In this document: in pieces, positions 19,001 to 26,694 of the stretch
Numbering within the stretch: the first letter of the stretch is position 1
How the letters are laid out: every line of letters starts with the position of its first letter
NCBI RefSeq assembly: GCF_900141765.1
Contig: NZ_FSRK01000001.1
Span: forward strand, 682,001 to 746,000
Source: Epilithonimonas zeae
GTDB taxonomy: Bacteria > Bacteroidota > Bacteroidia > Flavobacteriales > Weeksellaceae
DNA: 64,000 bases
Direction of reading: 5' to 3'
Program-made: the position numbers and the translations under genes
Notes under the pieces: model-generated
What the model saw: the letters and a program-made list of their open reading frames with translations, nothing else
The model's database searches: none
What the model was told of the DNA's origin: nothing

Positions 19001-19298
19001 AATGTGGACACCAACAGGAGGTAACTATTTCTTACATTCGTACGCGATAGAAGATGGATCTTTCCTGAGATTGAATAACGTAACAATTGGATATTCATTA
19101 AGCAAAGATGCGCTTAAGGCTATTGGTATTACCAATTTGAGATTATATGCTACGGCAAATAATGTATTTACAATTACCGGTTATTCGGGATATGATCCAG
19201 AGGTAAGTACTAGAAAAAGTACACTTACTCCTGCTGTAGATTATGCAGCATTTCCACGAAGCAGATTTTTCTTAACAGGTATTGATGTAACTTTTTAA
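16008..19298 (+). CDS. SusC/RagA-family TonB-linked outer membrane protein
   Basis: 1096 residues. It forms the 22-stranded outer-membrane channel that imports oligosaccharides with the SusD lid and TonB energy; here the cargo is probably pectic oligogalacturonide. Order: signal peptide (residues 1-29, ending FGLAQ), CarboxypepD_reg-like domain (ISGKITSD-type start, residues ~33-110), TonB-box region (DEVVLVGYTTVSKKDV), plug domain with IQGRMAGVQV and IEVLKDASSTSIYGARGANG, then the barrel ending SRFFLTGIDVTF with a terminal Phe. Its gene is 11 bases before susD. Controlled by the operator at 15923. Confidence 0.95.
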   Translation: MSGLKLGIQSAFIKTTIASVFLLPAFGLAQELIKVSGKITSDQNKPVQNVEVTVRNSKFSTMTNKAGQYELNVPKNATLVIRSKGFEEQEVEVNGRTSINVSLAKFDGSKEKAIDEVVLVGYTTVSKKDVTNSVASVKGDQLNDMPVNSAAEAIQGRMAGVQVTFGEGSPGSDPEIKVRGGTSITQDNAPLYIVDGIQMDNALSLISPKEIESIEVLKDASSTSIYGARGANGVVLITTKSGRKNAKTTVNYNGYTGVRTIAKKLDVMSPYDFVLYQYELYNRDGDSQLHDKFISLYGNYEEIRDAEGRIIDPGINRYKTIQTRDWQEEVFGKEAFNFTHNLNISGGNTNSAFTLSLNHVEEDGIMINSGYKRNMANFKYDFDISKKLKVGVTARYSQTFINGAGTATAGSQSTNRLRNVIRYRPFENGLGTGTGSDEFDTDDFAVTNLVNPVLLSNNEIKYNNADNLFLNGVITYNISKDLTFKSVIGYVQNDQEIQQFSGPKTYLSRIYSDMSVVQLTSNQSRRITNTNTLAYKKKIGNHKMDFLLGQEIVKTDGNKTDMTIRWLPTSMDANQAFANIILAAPPAGMVQDAPYAGVLPPYRLASFFARANYIYNNKYIATLSIRRDGSNSFGPANRWANFPSASLAWKIGEENFLKDSKIVNDLKLRVGYGQSGNDRIAAFLFDTFYNPSSTYGYTGGVGIITGAAAGNIKANKNIKWEATVSKNAGLDFTLFNKRVYGAIDAYITDTKDLLLLAKIPQTSGYEYEYQNSGKTQNKGLEFSLGAIIVGNENFTWKTDFNLAANRNMIKSLGSVTQSGTDFYLQPSGWVNNLFDFKVQINQPVGMFYGYVTEGRYEVSDFDFNPTNNTYKLKDGIPTTSSVALGNRAAQPGDLKLRDINGDGIIDNKDQTVLGNAQPKFYGGFNQTFKYKNFDMSLFFNFSVGNKVYNANKIEFTTKYQYTDQNMLGDMANRWRWFNDEGMKVTDPTALAALNANTTMWTPTGGNYFLHSYAIEDGSFLRLNNVTIGYSLSKDALKAIGITNLRLYATANNVFTITGYSGYDPEVSTRKSTLTPAVDYAAFPRSRFFLTGIDVTF

Positions 19299-19309
19299 TT
19301 CAAAAAAAA

Positions 19310-21133
19310 ATGAAAAAACATAGACTTTTAATTGCAATATTGAGTTGTACACTTACTTTATCTACAGTTACTTCTTGTGATAATTTCTTAGATGCAGAAA
19401 ACATTTCTAACTCTAATGAAGAGCAGCAGTTTGATAGTACTGCAGATACCTTCACAGCATTGATTGGTGTTTACAATCAGGTTATTGGTGATGATGGATA
19501 TGGACAGAGAATTAGTTTATATTTTCCTCAATCAGGGGACGATTTCAAAACGTCCGGAGATTATAACTGTAATGATAGAAGAGGACTGAGTACTTATGGC
19601 GCTTGTACTTCAAATCCAGATCTTAATAAGCCTTTCTTAAAATTATATTCAGGGATAGAAAGAGCCAATCTTGTTATCAAAAATATTCCATTATCAAAAG
19701 TAATGCAATCTGGCTCTGAAGCTGATAAAAAGCTAATGAATCGTTATCTGGGAGAAGCTTATACTTTAAGAGCATTATTCTATTTTGACTTGATCAAAAA
19801 CTGGGGAGATGTTCCAATGCAAATGGTACCTTCTTCAGATTTGGAGTCGGTTTATTTACCAAAAACAGACAGAGATGTCATCTATGACAAAATCATTGCT
19901 GATTTGGAAACGGCATCTAATCTAGTTCCTTGGAGATCAGAAGCTAACAGTAGTAATACAAGAATTACGAAGGCAGCTGTGAAAGGACTTAGAGCAAGAA
20001 TAGCTTTGGCTAGGGCAGGCTATTCTTTGAGGAGAGAACCAAGAATTATGGCTAAAGGCTCCAATTCTCAAACTTATTATCAGATTGCTTACGATGAGTG
20101 CAAATCGATTATTACAGAAGGACAACACGGTTTGAATGGAAACTTCGAAGCAACTTTCAGAGCATTACACGACAATACAGAAGATGCAGCGCACGAAGTG
20201 ATTTTCGCAGTCGGAGCTTTTGGCGGTAACGCAGCAACAGATAGTAAAATAGGTTACTACAATGGGATGAGACACGGTGATGGTTCTAACTGGAAAAGTA
20301 GTGGTGGGATCAATGCTATCGCAACTTATTTTTATGAATTTAGCAAATACGACGTTAGAAGAGATATTACAGTAGCATCAATGCAGATTAATGATGCCAA
20401 CCAAGCGATATTAGCAACAGGAGCTGTTTGTACCGATGGAAAATTCAGAAAGTCTTGGACCGGTGTTACAGGAACAGCGCAACAATTGTCAATTGACTGG
20501 CCGTTACTTAGATATTCTGACATTTTATTAATGTTTGCAGAAGCTGATAATGAACTGAATGGTTCTCCTTCTGCTGAAGCTGTAAACGCAGTGAAGCAAG
20601 TAAGAGATCGTGCATACGTGGGGAACTTAGGACAAGCTGGAACCATTCCAACTGATAAAACTGGATTTTTCAACTACATTGTTCACGAGAGATTGTTAGA
20701 GTTTGGAGGAGAAGGTCTTAGAAAATATGATTTAATCCGTTGGAATCTTTTAGCAACAAAAATCGCTGAAACAAAGCAAAAGTTAACAGACTTATTGAAT
20801 GGAACAGGACAGTATTCATCAGTCCCTTCTTATTTATACTACAAAGCTTCGCCTTACGACAGAACAAAAACTGCTCAGGCAGCATTGCAAGCTATAGATG
20901 TATATGTTCAGCCAGGGACAACCAGAGAAGATGTTTATTATACGCCTTCTGTAGCAAGTACACCAACTGGTTATACAAGAGTCAACTGGAGAGTTGCGGT
21001 TACTGCAGATTATATCAGCAGTCCTTTGAAAGGTTATGCTCAGTATTTTGAAGCGAACAGAAAAGAATTGTTCCCGATCTACGATGATATTATACTATCA
21101 AACTATAATCTGAAACAAGATTACGGTTACTAG
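19310..21133 (+). CDS. SusD/RagB-family outer membrane lipoprotein
   Basis: 607 residues. A lipoprotein signal ends TLSTVTSCDNF (lipobox Cys at about residue 23), so it is anchored at the outer membrane as the substrate-binding lid over the SusC channel. The family features GIERANLVIKNIP (residues ~111-123), YLGEAYTLRALFYFDLIKNW and WPLLRYSDILLMFAEADNEL are clear, as is the helix HERLLEFGGEGLRKYDLIRW of the C-terminal SusD domain. Pectic oligomer binding is inferred from the surrounding enzymes. Confidence 0.95.
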   Translation: MKKHRLLIAILSCTLTLSTVTSCDNFLDAENISNSNEEQQFDSTADTFTALIGVYNQVIGDDGYGQRISLYFPQSGDDFKTSGDYNCNDRRGLSTYGACTSNPDLNKPFLKLYSGIERANLVIKNIPLSKVMQSGSEADKKLMNRYLGEAYTLRALFYFDLIKNWGDVPMQMVPSSDLESVYLPKTDRDVIYDKIIADLETASNLVPWRSEANSSNTRITKAAVKGLRARIALARAGYSLRREPRIMAKGSNSQTYYQIAYDECKSIITEGQHGLNGNFEATFRALHDNTEDAAHEVIFAVGAFGGNAATDSKIGYYNGMRHGDGSNWKSSGGINAIATYFYEFSKYDVRRDITVASMQINDANQAILATGAVCTDGKFRKSWTGVTGTAQQLSIDWPLLRYSDILLMFAEADNELNGSPSAEAVNAVKQVRDRAYVGNLGQAGTIPTDKTGFFNYIVHERLLEFGGEGLRKYDLIRWNLLATKIAETKQKLTDLLNGTGQYSSVPSYLYYKASPYDRTKTAQAALQAIDVYVQPGTTREDVYYTPSVASTPTGYTRVNWRVAVTADYISSPLKGYAQYFEANRKELFPIYDDIILSNYNLKQDYGY

Positions 21134-21200
21134 AATATAAGAAATTCTGGACTAGAATTTTTTAAGTTATTATATTTTTAATTTTTTTTTGAAGAATCAC

Positions 21201-21227
21201 TCTGTCAGGGTTTTATGCCCTGACGGA
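21201..21227. other. Strong hairpin between susD and the pectate lyase gene
   Basis: TCTGTCAGGG (21201-21210) pairs with CCCTGACGGA (21218-21227), ten pairs including one G-T, with a seven-base loop. No T run follows, so it is not a standard terminator; it may stabilise the susCD message or mark an RNA processing point. Confidence 0.6.
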
Positions 21228-21380
21228 GCTGACTCTAAGGACTTCTTTGTCCAAATTTTTAAACAAAAACTTCTGATATTATTTAAAATTAGTTAATGAG
21301 ATGGGTTCGTTGAGGTTCAACACTAATTATAATAATTACTTTTTATAAAAACTCGTAAAAACTCATTTAATAAATTTTAT

Positions 21381-23945
21381 ATGAATAAACTGAAACTACT
21401 TTATGTATTCTTTTTACTTGCATTTATGCAGGTATCAGGACAGTCTGTTACGTTCAACGAATCAGCAGGCTGGATAGAAACTGCCTTTGTAAAATGGCAA
21501 CCGGTGGAAAATGCCGGAAGATATAATGTTTACTATTCCGGAGAAGGTGTGGTAAACAAGCAGGTCGATGATTATTTGATTCGTAGCTACGGATCATATC
21601 TGAGAGCTGATGTTTTGGGATTAAAAGCAGGAAACTATACAATTACTGTTAAGCCTGTGATTCTGGGAATCGAAGGTTCTGGCTCTACAACTGGTACTTT
21701 GACCGTTTTATCCCAGGACAGAAATGGTTTTGCTTTCCACGGTGGAAGAGTTCCAGGAGGATACAAAGCTGACGGAACACCAAAAGATAATGCAGTCATT
21801 CTTTACATCACTGAAAAAAGTAAAAACACCATTTCTTTCAATGTAATTACGAATAACAACGGAAATACAACTAATTATGTTGGCTTCCAGAATATCTTTT
21901 CCGGAATCAAAAAAGGAATTGATAAGAGACCATATATTTTCAGACTGGTAGGTAATATCACAGATTTTACCGATATGGAAGGTGGAGATCTTGTGGTTGA
22001 AAATAAGAATAACGATTTAAGTTATATCACTGTAGAAGGTGTTGGGGACGATGCAACAGCCAACGGTTGGGGAATTCGTGTTAAGAATGCAACCAATATT
22101 GAGATTGCCAATCTTGGATTTATGAATTGTGACAGCAGCGAAGGTGATAATATTGGGATGCAGCAAAACAATTCTTACATCTGGGTTCATAACAACGATT
22201 TGTTCTACGGACACGCAGGTAGCGACGCAGATCAGATCAAAGGAGATGGCGCATTGGATAACAAAGGGACATCTTATGCAACGTATTCTTACAACCACTT
22301 CTGGGATTCTGGAAAAGCAAGTTTATTAGGCCTAAGTGAAAATACAACTGCTGGTTTGTACGTGACTTACCACCACAATTGGTTTGATCATTCAGATTCC
22401 AGACATCCAAGGGTTCGTTATTATTCAGCTCATATTTATAACAATTATTTTGACGGAATTGCTAAATATGGTTCTGGCTCTACAGAAGGTTCATCTTTAT
22501 TTTTAGAAGGAAACTATTTCCGCAATGCAAAAAATCCAATGATGATCTCGCTTCAGGGAACAGATGTTTGGAATCCTTCAAAACAAATGAATGATCCAAC
22601 TAATCAGGGAACTTTCTCCGGCGAAGATGGAGGTATGATTAAGGCTTTTAATAACTTGATGGACGCTGATATTGCAACCAATTCTATGCGTTTTGTAGCT
22701 TATGCAGACCCTAATCCTTTATATAATATCGAAGGGAAAATCAGTTCATTGACAGATTTTGATGCTTACTTAGCAGCAACTCGTGGCGAAACTGTTCCGG
22801 CAACTGTGAAGTCGAAAGTGGGTGCAAAAACCTATAATAACTTTGATACAGATGCTTCGCTTTACGTGAAAAATTTATCAATTGAAGAACCAACTGTAGC
22901 GAGAGACAAAACTAAACTTTATGCTGGACGTGTCCAAGGTGGCGATTTCAAATGGACTTTCGACAACGCTGTGGATGACAAATCGTACGCTGTAATTACA
23001 GGTCTTAAATCTGCGTTGACCAACTATGGGACTTCTATGGTTTATATTCAGGCAGAAGGCAGTTCTCAGACTTTGGTTAATACTTCTGGAAACAAAGATC
23101 AAACGGTTGCTACAGGTGCGGCAGTTGCTCCAATTGTCTTCACTTGGGGTGGAGATGCGACAGATGTTACATTAACTGGTGTCACAAATGGTCTTACTTT
23201 CACAAAAGATACAATGGCAAAAACTGTTACAATTACTGGAACGCCAACTCAAAATACTTCTTACACGGTTACAACTGTTGGCACTTCAGGAACTTCAGCT
23301 TCTATCAGTGGAACAGTAACAGTTGGTACACCTGGAAATCCGGGATCAACAGATGGAATGATTCACAACTTCACAACATCTGGAAAAATAAGTACATTCT
23401 ATGCAATTACAGGTAATATGAACTCTACGGATGGTTCTCAGTCTTACGACGGATTAACGTTGACAAAACGTTTCAAAATGGAATCTTCTACAAGCATCAA
23501 ATACACTACAACAGCAGAATCTACATTAACTTTGGTTTTCGATGCTGATTTTGCTAAAGTGGTTAAGTTTGATGGCGTGAATTATACAGCAAACAACGGT
23601 ATTGTTACAATTCCTAATGTTGCAGCTGGAGAACACACGATTACAAAAGGAGATACAACCAACTTGTACTATATCAAGACGGTTTATTCAACAATGGCAA
23701 CATCCGATATTAACAAAGCCCAGGTCACTTTATATCCAAATCCGGTATCAGATCATTTATATATCAACACCGCTGGACAAAAAGTTCTGAGCGTTAAAGT
23801 TTACAATTTTGCAGGTGCTTTGGTTAAGAACATTTTTGATGCAAAAGCGGATTCAGTTGACTTGAGAAACCTTGTATCAGGTAATTATATCATCAGCATC
23901 ACAACTGATAAAGGAACAATTACCAAAAAGATTATCAAAAAATAA
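21381..23945 (+). CDS. Pectate lyase, PL1 family, multidomain, T9SS-exported
   Basis: 854 residues. It cleaves polygalacturonate by beta-elimination outside the cell. Order: signal peptide (ends MQVSGQS), fibronectin-like segment (~25-110), PL1 parallel beta-helix (~115-480) with IWVHNNDLFYGHAGSDADQI and YHHNWFDHSDSRHPRVRYYS (Arg of the active site in RHPRVR), an Ig-like segment (~575-650), a beta-rich module (~660-775) with KRFKMESSTSIKYTTTAEST and a GDTTNLYYIKTVY end, then a T9SS type A domain (LYPNPVSDHLYIN). The beta-rich module resembles the small proteins at 33263 and 34520. It is 247 bases after susD. Confidence 0.93.
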   Translation: MNKLKLLYVFFLLAFMQVSGQSVTFNESAGWIETAFVKWQPVENAGRYNVYYSGEGVVNKQVDDYLIRSYGSYLRADVLGLKAGNYTITVKPVILGIEGSGSTTGTLTVLSQDRNGFAFHGGRVPGGYKADGTPKDNAVILYITEKSKNTISFNVITNNNGNTTNYVGFQNIFSGIKKGIDKRPYIFRLVGNITDFTDMEGGDLVVENKNNDLSYITVEGVGDDATANGWGIRVKNATNIEIANLGFMNCDSSEGDNIGMQQNNSYIWVHNNDLFYGHAGSDADQIKGDGALDNKGTSYATYSYNHFWDSGKASLLGLSENTTAGLYVTYHHNWFDHSDSRHPRVRYYSAHIYNNYFDGIAKYGSGSTEGSSLFLEGNYFRNAKNPMMISLQGTDVWNPSKQMNDPTNQGTFSGEDGGMIKAFNNLMDADIATNSMRFVAYADPNPLYNIEGKISSLTDFDAYLAATRGETVPATVKSKVGAKTYNNFDTDASLYVKNLSIEEPTVARDKTKLYAGRVQGGDFKWTFDNAVDDKSYAVITGLKSALTNYGTSMVYIQAEGSSQTLVNTSGNKDQTVATGAAVAPIVFTWGGDATDVTLTGVTNGLTFTKDTMAKTVTITGTPTQNTSYTVTTVGTSGTSASISGTVTVGTPGNPGSTDGMIHNFTTSGKISTFYAITGNMNSTDGSQSYDGLTLTKRFKMESSTSIKYTTTAESTLTLVFDADFAKVVKFDGVNYTANNGIVTIPNVAAGEHTITKGDTTNLYYIKTVYSTMATSDINKAQVTLYPNPVSDHLYINTAGQKVLSVKVYNFAGALVKNIFDAKADSVDLRNLVSGNYIISITTDKGTITKKIIKK

Positions 23946-24005
23946 CCATACATAACTTAATGTCTATCTGTAGTTTTCAGATCACATTATTTAATTGTTA
24001 AATTC

Positions 24006-24043
24006 ATACAGGTTTTCATCCCGAAAGGGGTGGAAACTTGTAT
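24006..24043. other. 17-bp hairpin with GAAA tetraloop between pectate lyase and pectinesterase genes
   Basis: The arms 24006-24022 and 24027-24043 pair over their full length with a few G-T pairs and close on the loop GAAA, a stable GNRA tetraloop next to a C-G pair. It is followed by TTTAAAAAAA and not by a T run, so it is a poor terminator but a strong RNA structure. It lies 61 bases past the pectate lyase stop. Confidence 0.7.
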
Positions 24044-24174
24044 ATTTAAAAAAAGATAAGCTCAATTTCATAATTGAAATATCAACGAAGTCAAAATCTT
24101 AGTGACCTTAAAAACATTAATTATTAAAATAAAACTTAGTGACTTTTGTGTTTAAAATAAGTTCAAAAATTTCA

Positions 24175-25197
24175 ATGAAGATGTCAAAAACCAAAAATCT
24201 ATTGTTGTTTTTTTCTTTCATTCTTGTTTTGATTGTTATTAATTCTTTCAGCGTTATTCATAATTCTGAAAAAGTTTATACAGTTTCAAAAGACGGAAGA
24301 GAAGATTTTAAAACAATTCAGGAAGCGGTCAATGCAGTTGAAGATAGGTTTGAATCTAAAACTAAAATCATCATAAAAAAAGGAATTTATAGAGAGAAAA
24401 TTACAATTCCAGCAACCAAAGGTGCTATTTATTTTCAAGGCGAAAGTTTGGCAGAAACCATTATTGTGAATGATGATTTTGCATCTAAGAAAAATGCTGA
24501 AGGAAAAGAAATGGGAACGACAGGTTCTTCTACGATTTTCATTTTTTCAGATAATTTCTCAGCAAAGAATATCACGTTTCAAAATGATGCCGGAAAAGTA
24601 GGACAAGCTGTTGCCGTTTTGATTACAGGCGATAGAGCCATTTTTGAGAATTGTAGATTTATAGGATTTCAGGATACTTTATATTTGAAAGGCGAGCAGG
24701 ATGTTCCCACACCAAAAAGAGAAATCCGGCATTATTTCAAAAACTGTTATATAGAGGGAACAACAGATTTCATATTCGGTGCAGCAACAGCAGTTTTCAA
24801 AGATTGTACAATCTATGCGAAAGAAAGCGCAACATATCTTACAGCAGCTTCAACACCGGAAAATACCAAATATGGTTTTGTTTTCATCGATTGCAAAATC
24901 AAAGGCGAGGCGAAACCAGAATCTGTTTATCTGGGAAGACCTTGGCGACCTTTTGCTAAAACAGTTTTTATCAATATAGACATTTCGAATGTCATAAAAC
25001 CGGAAGGTTGGCACAATTGGAAAAAACCGGAAGCTGAAAAAACAACTTTTTATGCAGAATTCAATTCGAAAGGAGTTGGAGCTAATTCAGAAAAAAGAGT
25101 CGCTTGGTCTCATCAATTAACCAAAGAGCAATCCAAAGAATATTCGATTAAAAATATTCTTTCAGGAAAAGATAACTGGAATTTTAAAATGAAATAA
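24175..25197 (+). CDS. Pectin methylesterase, CE8 family
   Basis: 340 residues from the ATG at 24175; an in-frame GTG at 24139 would add 12 residues but spoil the signal sequence, and an ATG at 24181 is equally possible. It removes methyl esters from homogalacturonan. An N-terminal hydrophobic segment (LLLFFSFILVLIVINSF) is a signal peptide or anchor. Catalytic motifs of the beta-helix are present: GQAVAVLITGDRA, GFQDTLY (Gln, Asp), CYIEGTTDFIFGAA (second Asp) and YLGRPWRPFAKT (Arg). Single domain without T9SS tail, so it may stay in the periplasm. 31 bases before the GH105 gene. Confidence 0.92.
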   Translation: MKMSKTKNLLLFFSFILVLIVINSFSVIHNSEKVYTVSKDGREDFKTIQEAVNAVEDRFESKTKIIIKKGIYREKITIPATKGAIYFQGESLAETIIVNDDFASKKNAEGKEMGTTGSSTIFIFSDNFSAKNITFQNDAGKVGQAVAVLITGDRAIFENCRFIGFQDTLYLKGEQDVPTPKREIRHYFKNCYIEGTTDFIFGAATAVFKDCTIYAKESATYLTAASTPENTKYGFVFIDCKIKGEAKPESVYLGRPWRPFAKTVFINIDISNVIKPEGWHNWKKPEAEKTTFYAEFNSKGVGANSEKRVAWSHQLTKEQSKEYSIKNILSGKDNWNFKMK

Positions 25198-25228
25198 AAG
25201 TTAGTATTAAAAAGTAAAAGTAATTAAA

Positions 25229-26473
25229 ATGAAATTCAGCAAACTCAAAATATTAACCATCGCAGCTTTAGCTTCAGGATTATTTTTTTCCTGTGCACAA
25301 CAACCGAAGCAAACCAATCAACAAGTTTCGAAAGTTACAAGACAAACGATTTCTACAAAATTACCTTGGTCAGAAAGAATGATGCAATCCGAGATGAAGC
25401 GTTTCCCCGAAGCCTGGATGCTGGATTTTCACAAATCGCCGAAATGGAGCTATCCCAACGGATTGGTTTTGAAAGGCGCGGAACAACTATTCAAAAAAAC
25501 GGGGAAAAGAGAATATTACGATTATATCAAAGCTTATGCAGACGAATTAGTCAATGAAGATGGAACCATCAAAACCTATGATATCAACAAGTACAATCTC
25601 GATATGCTGAATTCCGGCAATGTTTTAATCTATCTTTTCCTTTCAACCAAAGACGAAAAATATCTGAAAGGCGCTCAATTGTTGAGATCGCAATTGAATA
25701 ATCATCCAAGAACTTCGGAAGGTGGATTCTGGCACAAGAAAATTTACCCGAACCAAATGTGGCTAGACGGTTTATATATGGCGGAACCTTTTTATGCGAT
25801 TTACACAAGATTGTTTAATGAAGGTGCAGAAGCTGATAAAGCTTATACTGATATTGTGAATCAGTTTGATGTGATTCAGAAACATATGGTTGATTCTAAA
25901 ACAGGATTGTTGTATCACGGTTGGGATGAGAGCAAGGAACAACAATGGGCGAACAAAGAAACCGGACTTTCTCCAAATTTCTGGGGAAGAGCAATGGGTT
26001 GGTACGGAATGGCAATCGTAGATGTTTTGGATTATTTGCCAGAAAATCATCCGGGAAGAACAAAATTGATTGGTTATTTGAAATCTTATTCAGAAGCTTT
26101 ACTGAAAGTTCAGGACACAAAAACCGGACTTTGGTACCAGGTTTTGGATAAAGGCGGACAGAAAGGAAATTATTTGGAAGCTTCAGCTTCATCAATGTTT
26201 GTTTATACGTTTGCAAAAGCAGCCAGAAAGAAATATCTTCCAACTTCTTATAAAACAGTTGCAAAAAAAGCCTACGCTGGAATACTTAAAAATCTAATTA
26301 CAGTAGAACCTAACGGAGTTGTTAACCTCAATAAAAACTGTGCAGTGGCAGGATTAGGCGGAACACCTTATAGAAGCGGAACTTACGATTATTATGTGAA
26401 TGAAGAAATCCGTTCCAACGATCCAAAAGGAACCGGGCCTTTTATCCTTGCCAGTTTAGAATTGGAAAAATAG
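25229..26473 (+). CDS. GH105 unsaturated (rhamno)galacturonyl hydrolase, lipoprotein
   Basis: 414 residues. GH105 enzymes hydrate and release the 4,5-unsaturated galacturonate from the non-reducing end of lyase products, feeding KdgF/KduI. A lipobox ends LASGLFFSCAQQ (Cys about residue 22), so it is membrane-anchored, probably periplasmic. The (alpha/alpha)6 barrel shows family motifs WLDGLYMAEPFYAIY (residues ~176-190, catalytic Asp), LLYHGWDES and NFWGRAMGWYGMAIVDVLDY (residues ~250-269). Length is typical of the YteR/YesR group. Whether it prefers galacturonyl or rhamnogalacturonyl ends cannot be told; no rhamnogalacturonan lyase is in the window, which favours the former. Confidence 0.92.
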   Translation: MKFSKLKILTIAALASGLFFSCAQQPKQTNQQVSKVTRQTISTKLPWSERMMQSEMKRFPEAWMLDFHKSPKWSYPNGLVLKGAEQLFKKTGKREYYDYIKAYADELVNEDGTIKTYDINKYNLDMLNSGNVLIYLFLSTKDEKYLKGAQLLRSQLNNHPRTSEGGFWHKKIYPNQMWLDGLYMAEPFYAIYTRLFNEGAEADKAYTDIVNQFDVIQKHMVDSKTGLLYHGWDESKEQQWANKETGLSPNFWGRAMGWYGMAIVDVLDYLPENHPGRTKLIGYLKSYSEALLKVQDTKTGLWYQVLDKGGQKGNYLEASASSMFVYTFAKAARKKYLPTSYKTVAKKAYAGILKNLITVEPNGVVNLNKNCAVAGLGGTPYRSGTYDYYVNEEIRSNDPKGTGPFILASLELEK

Positions 26474-26519
26474 AATTACAAAAACGATATTAAAATTTTT
26501 GCGTTAAGCAAATTATAAT

Positions 26520-26676
26520 TTCGGGCGTTAAGAAAAGTTCACTGTTTGAGCGAAGCGAGTTTGAACTTTTTAGAACTAAATTTCAATTTGTAGCTAAAAG
26601 TTTACAGTCTTGAATTTTTGGTTCTTTTGTTTCAAGAAACCTAACGAAGTGGTTCGACGAAGTCACAAAAGAACAT
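26520..26676. repeat. Intergenic repeat with inverted arms upstream of the GH43 gene
   Basis: Two inverted repeats are seen: AAAAGTTCA near 26534 with TTGAACTTTT near 26561, enclosing GAGCGAAGCGAG; and GTTCTTTTGT (26621-26630) with ACAAAAGAAC (26665-26674), enclosing AACGAAGTGGTTCGACGAAG. The composition differs from the neighbouring genes and resembles dispersed intergenic elements of Chryseobacterium; no second full copy is in the window. Confidence 0.5.
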
Positions 26677-26694
26677 AATTGAAAAAATGGAAAT

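Noticed and set aside
24139-24174. GTG start for the first CE8 gene
   Set aside because: Adds a polar leader before the signal segment; the ATG at 24175 or 24181 is more natural.
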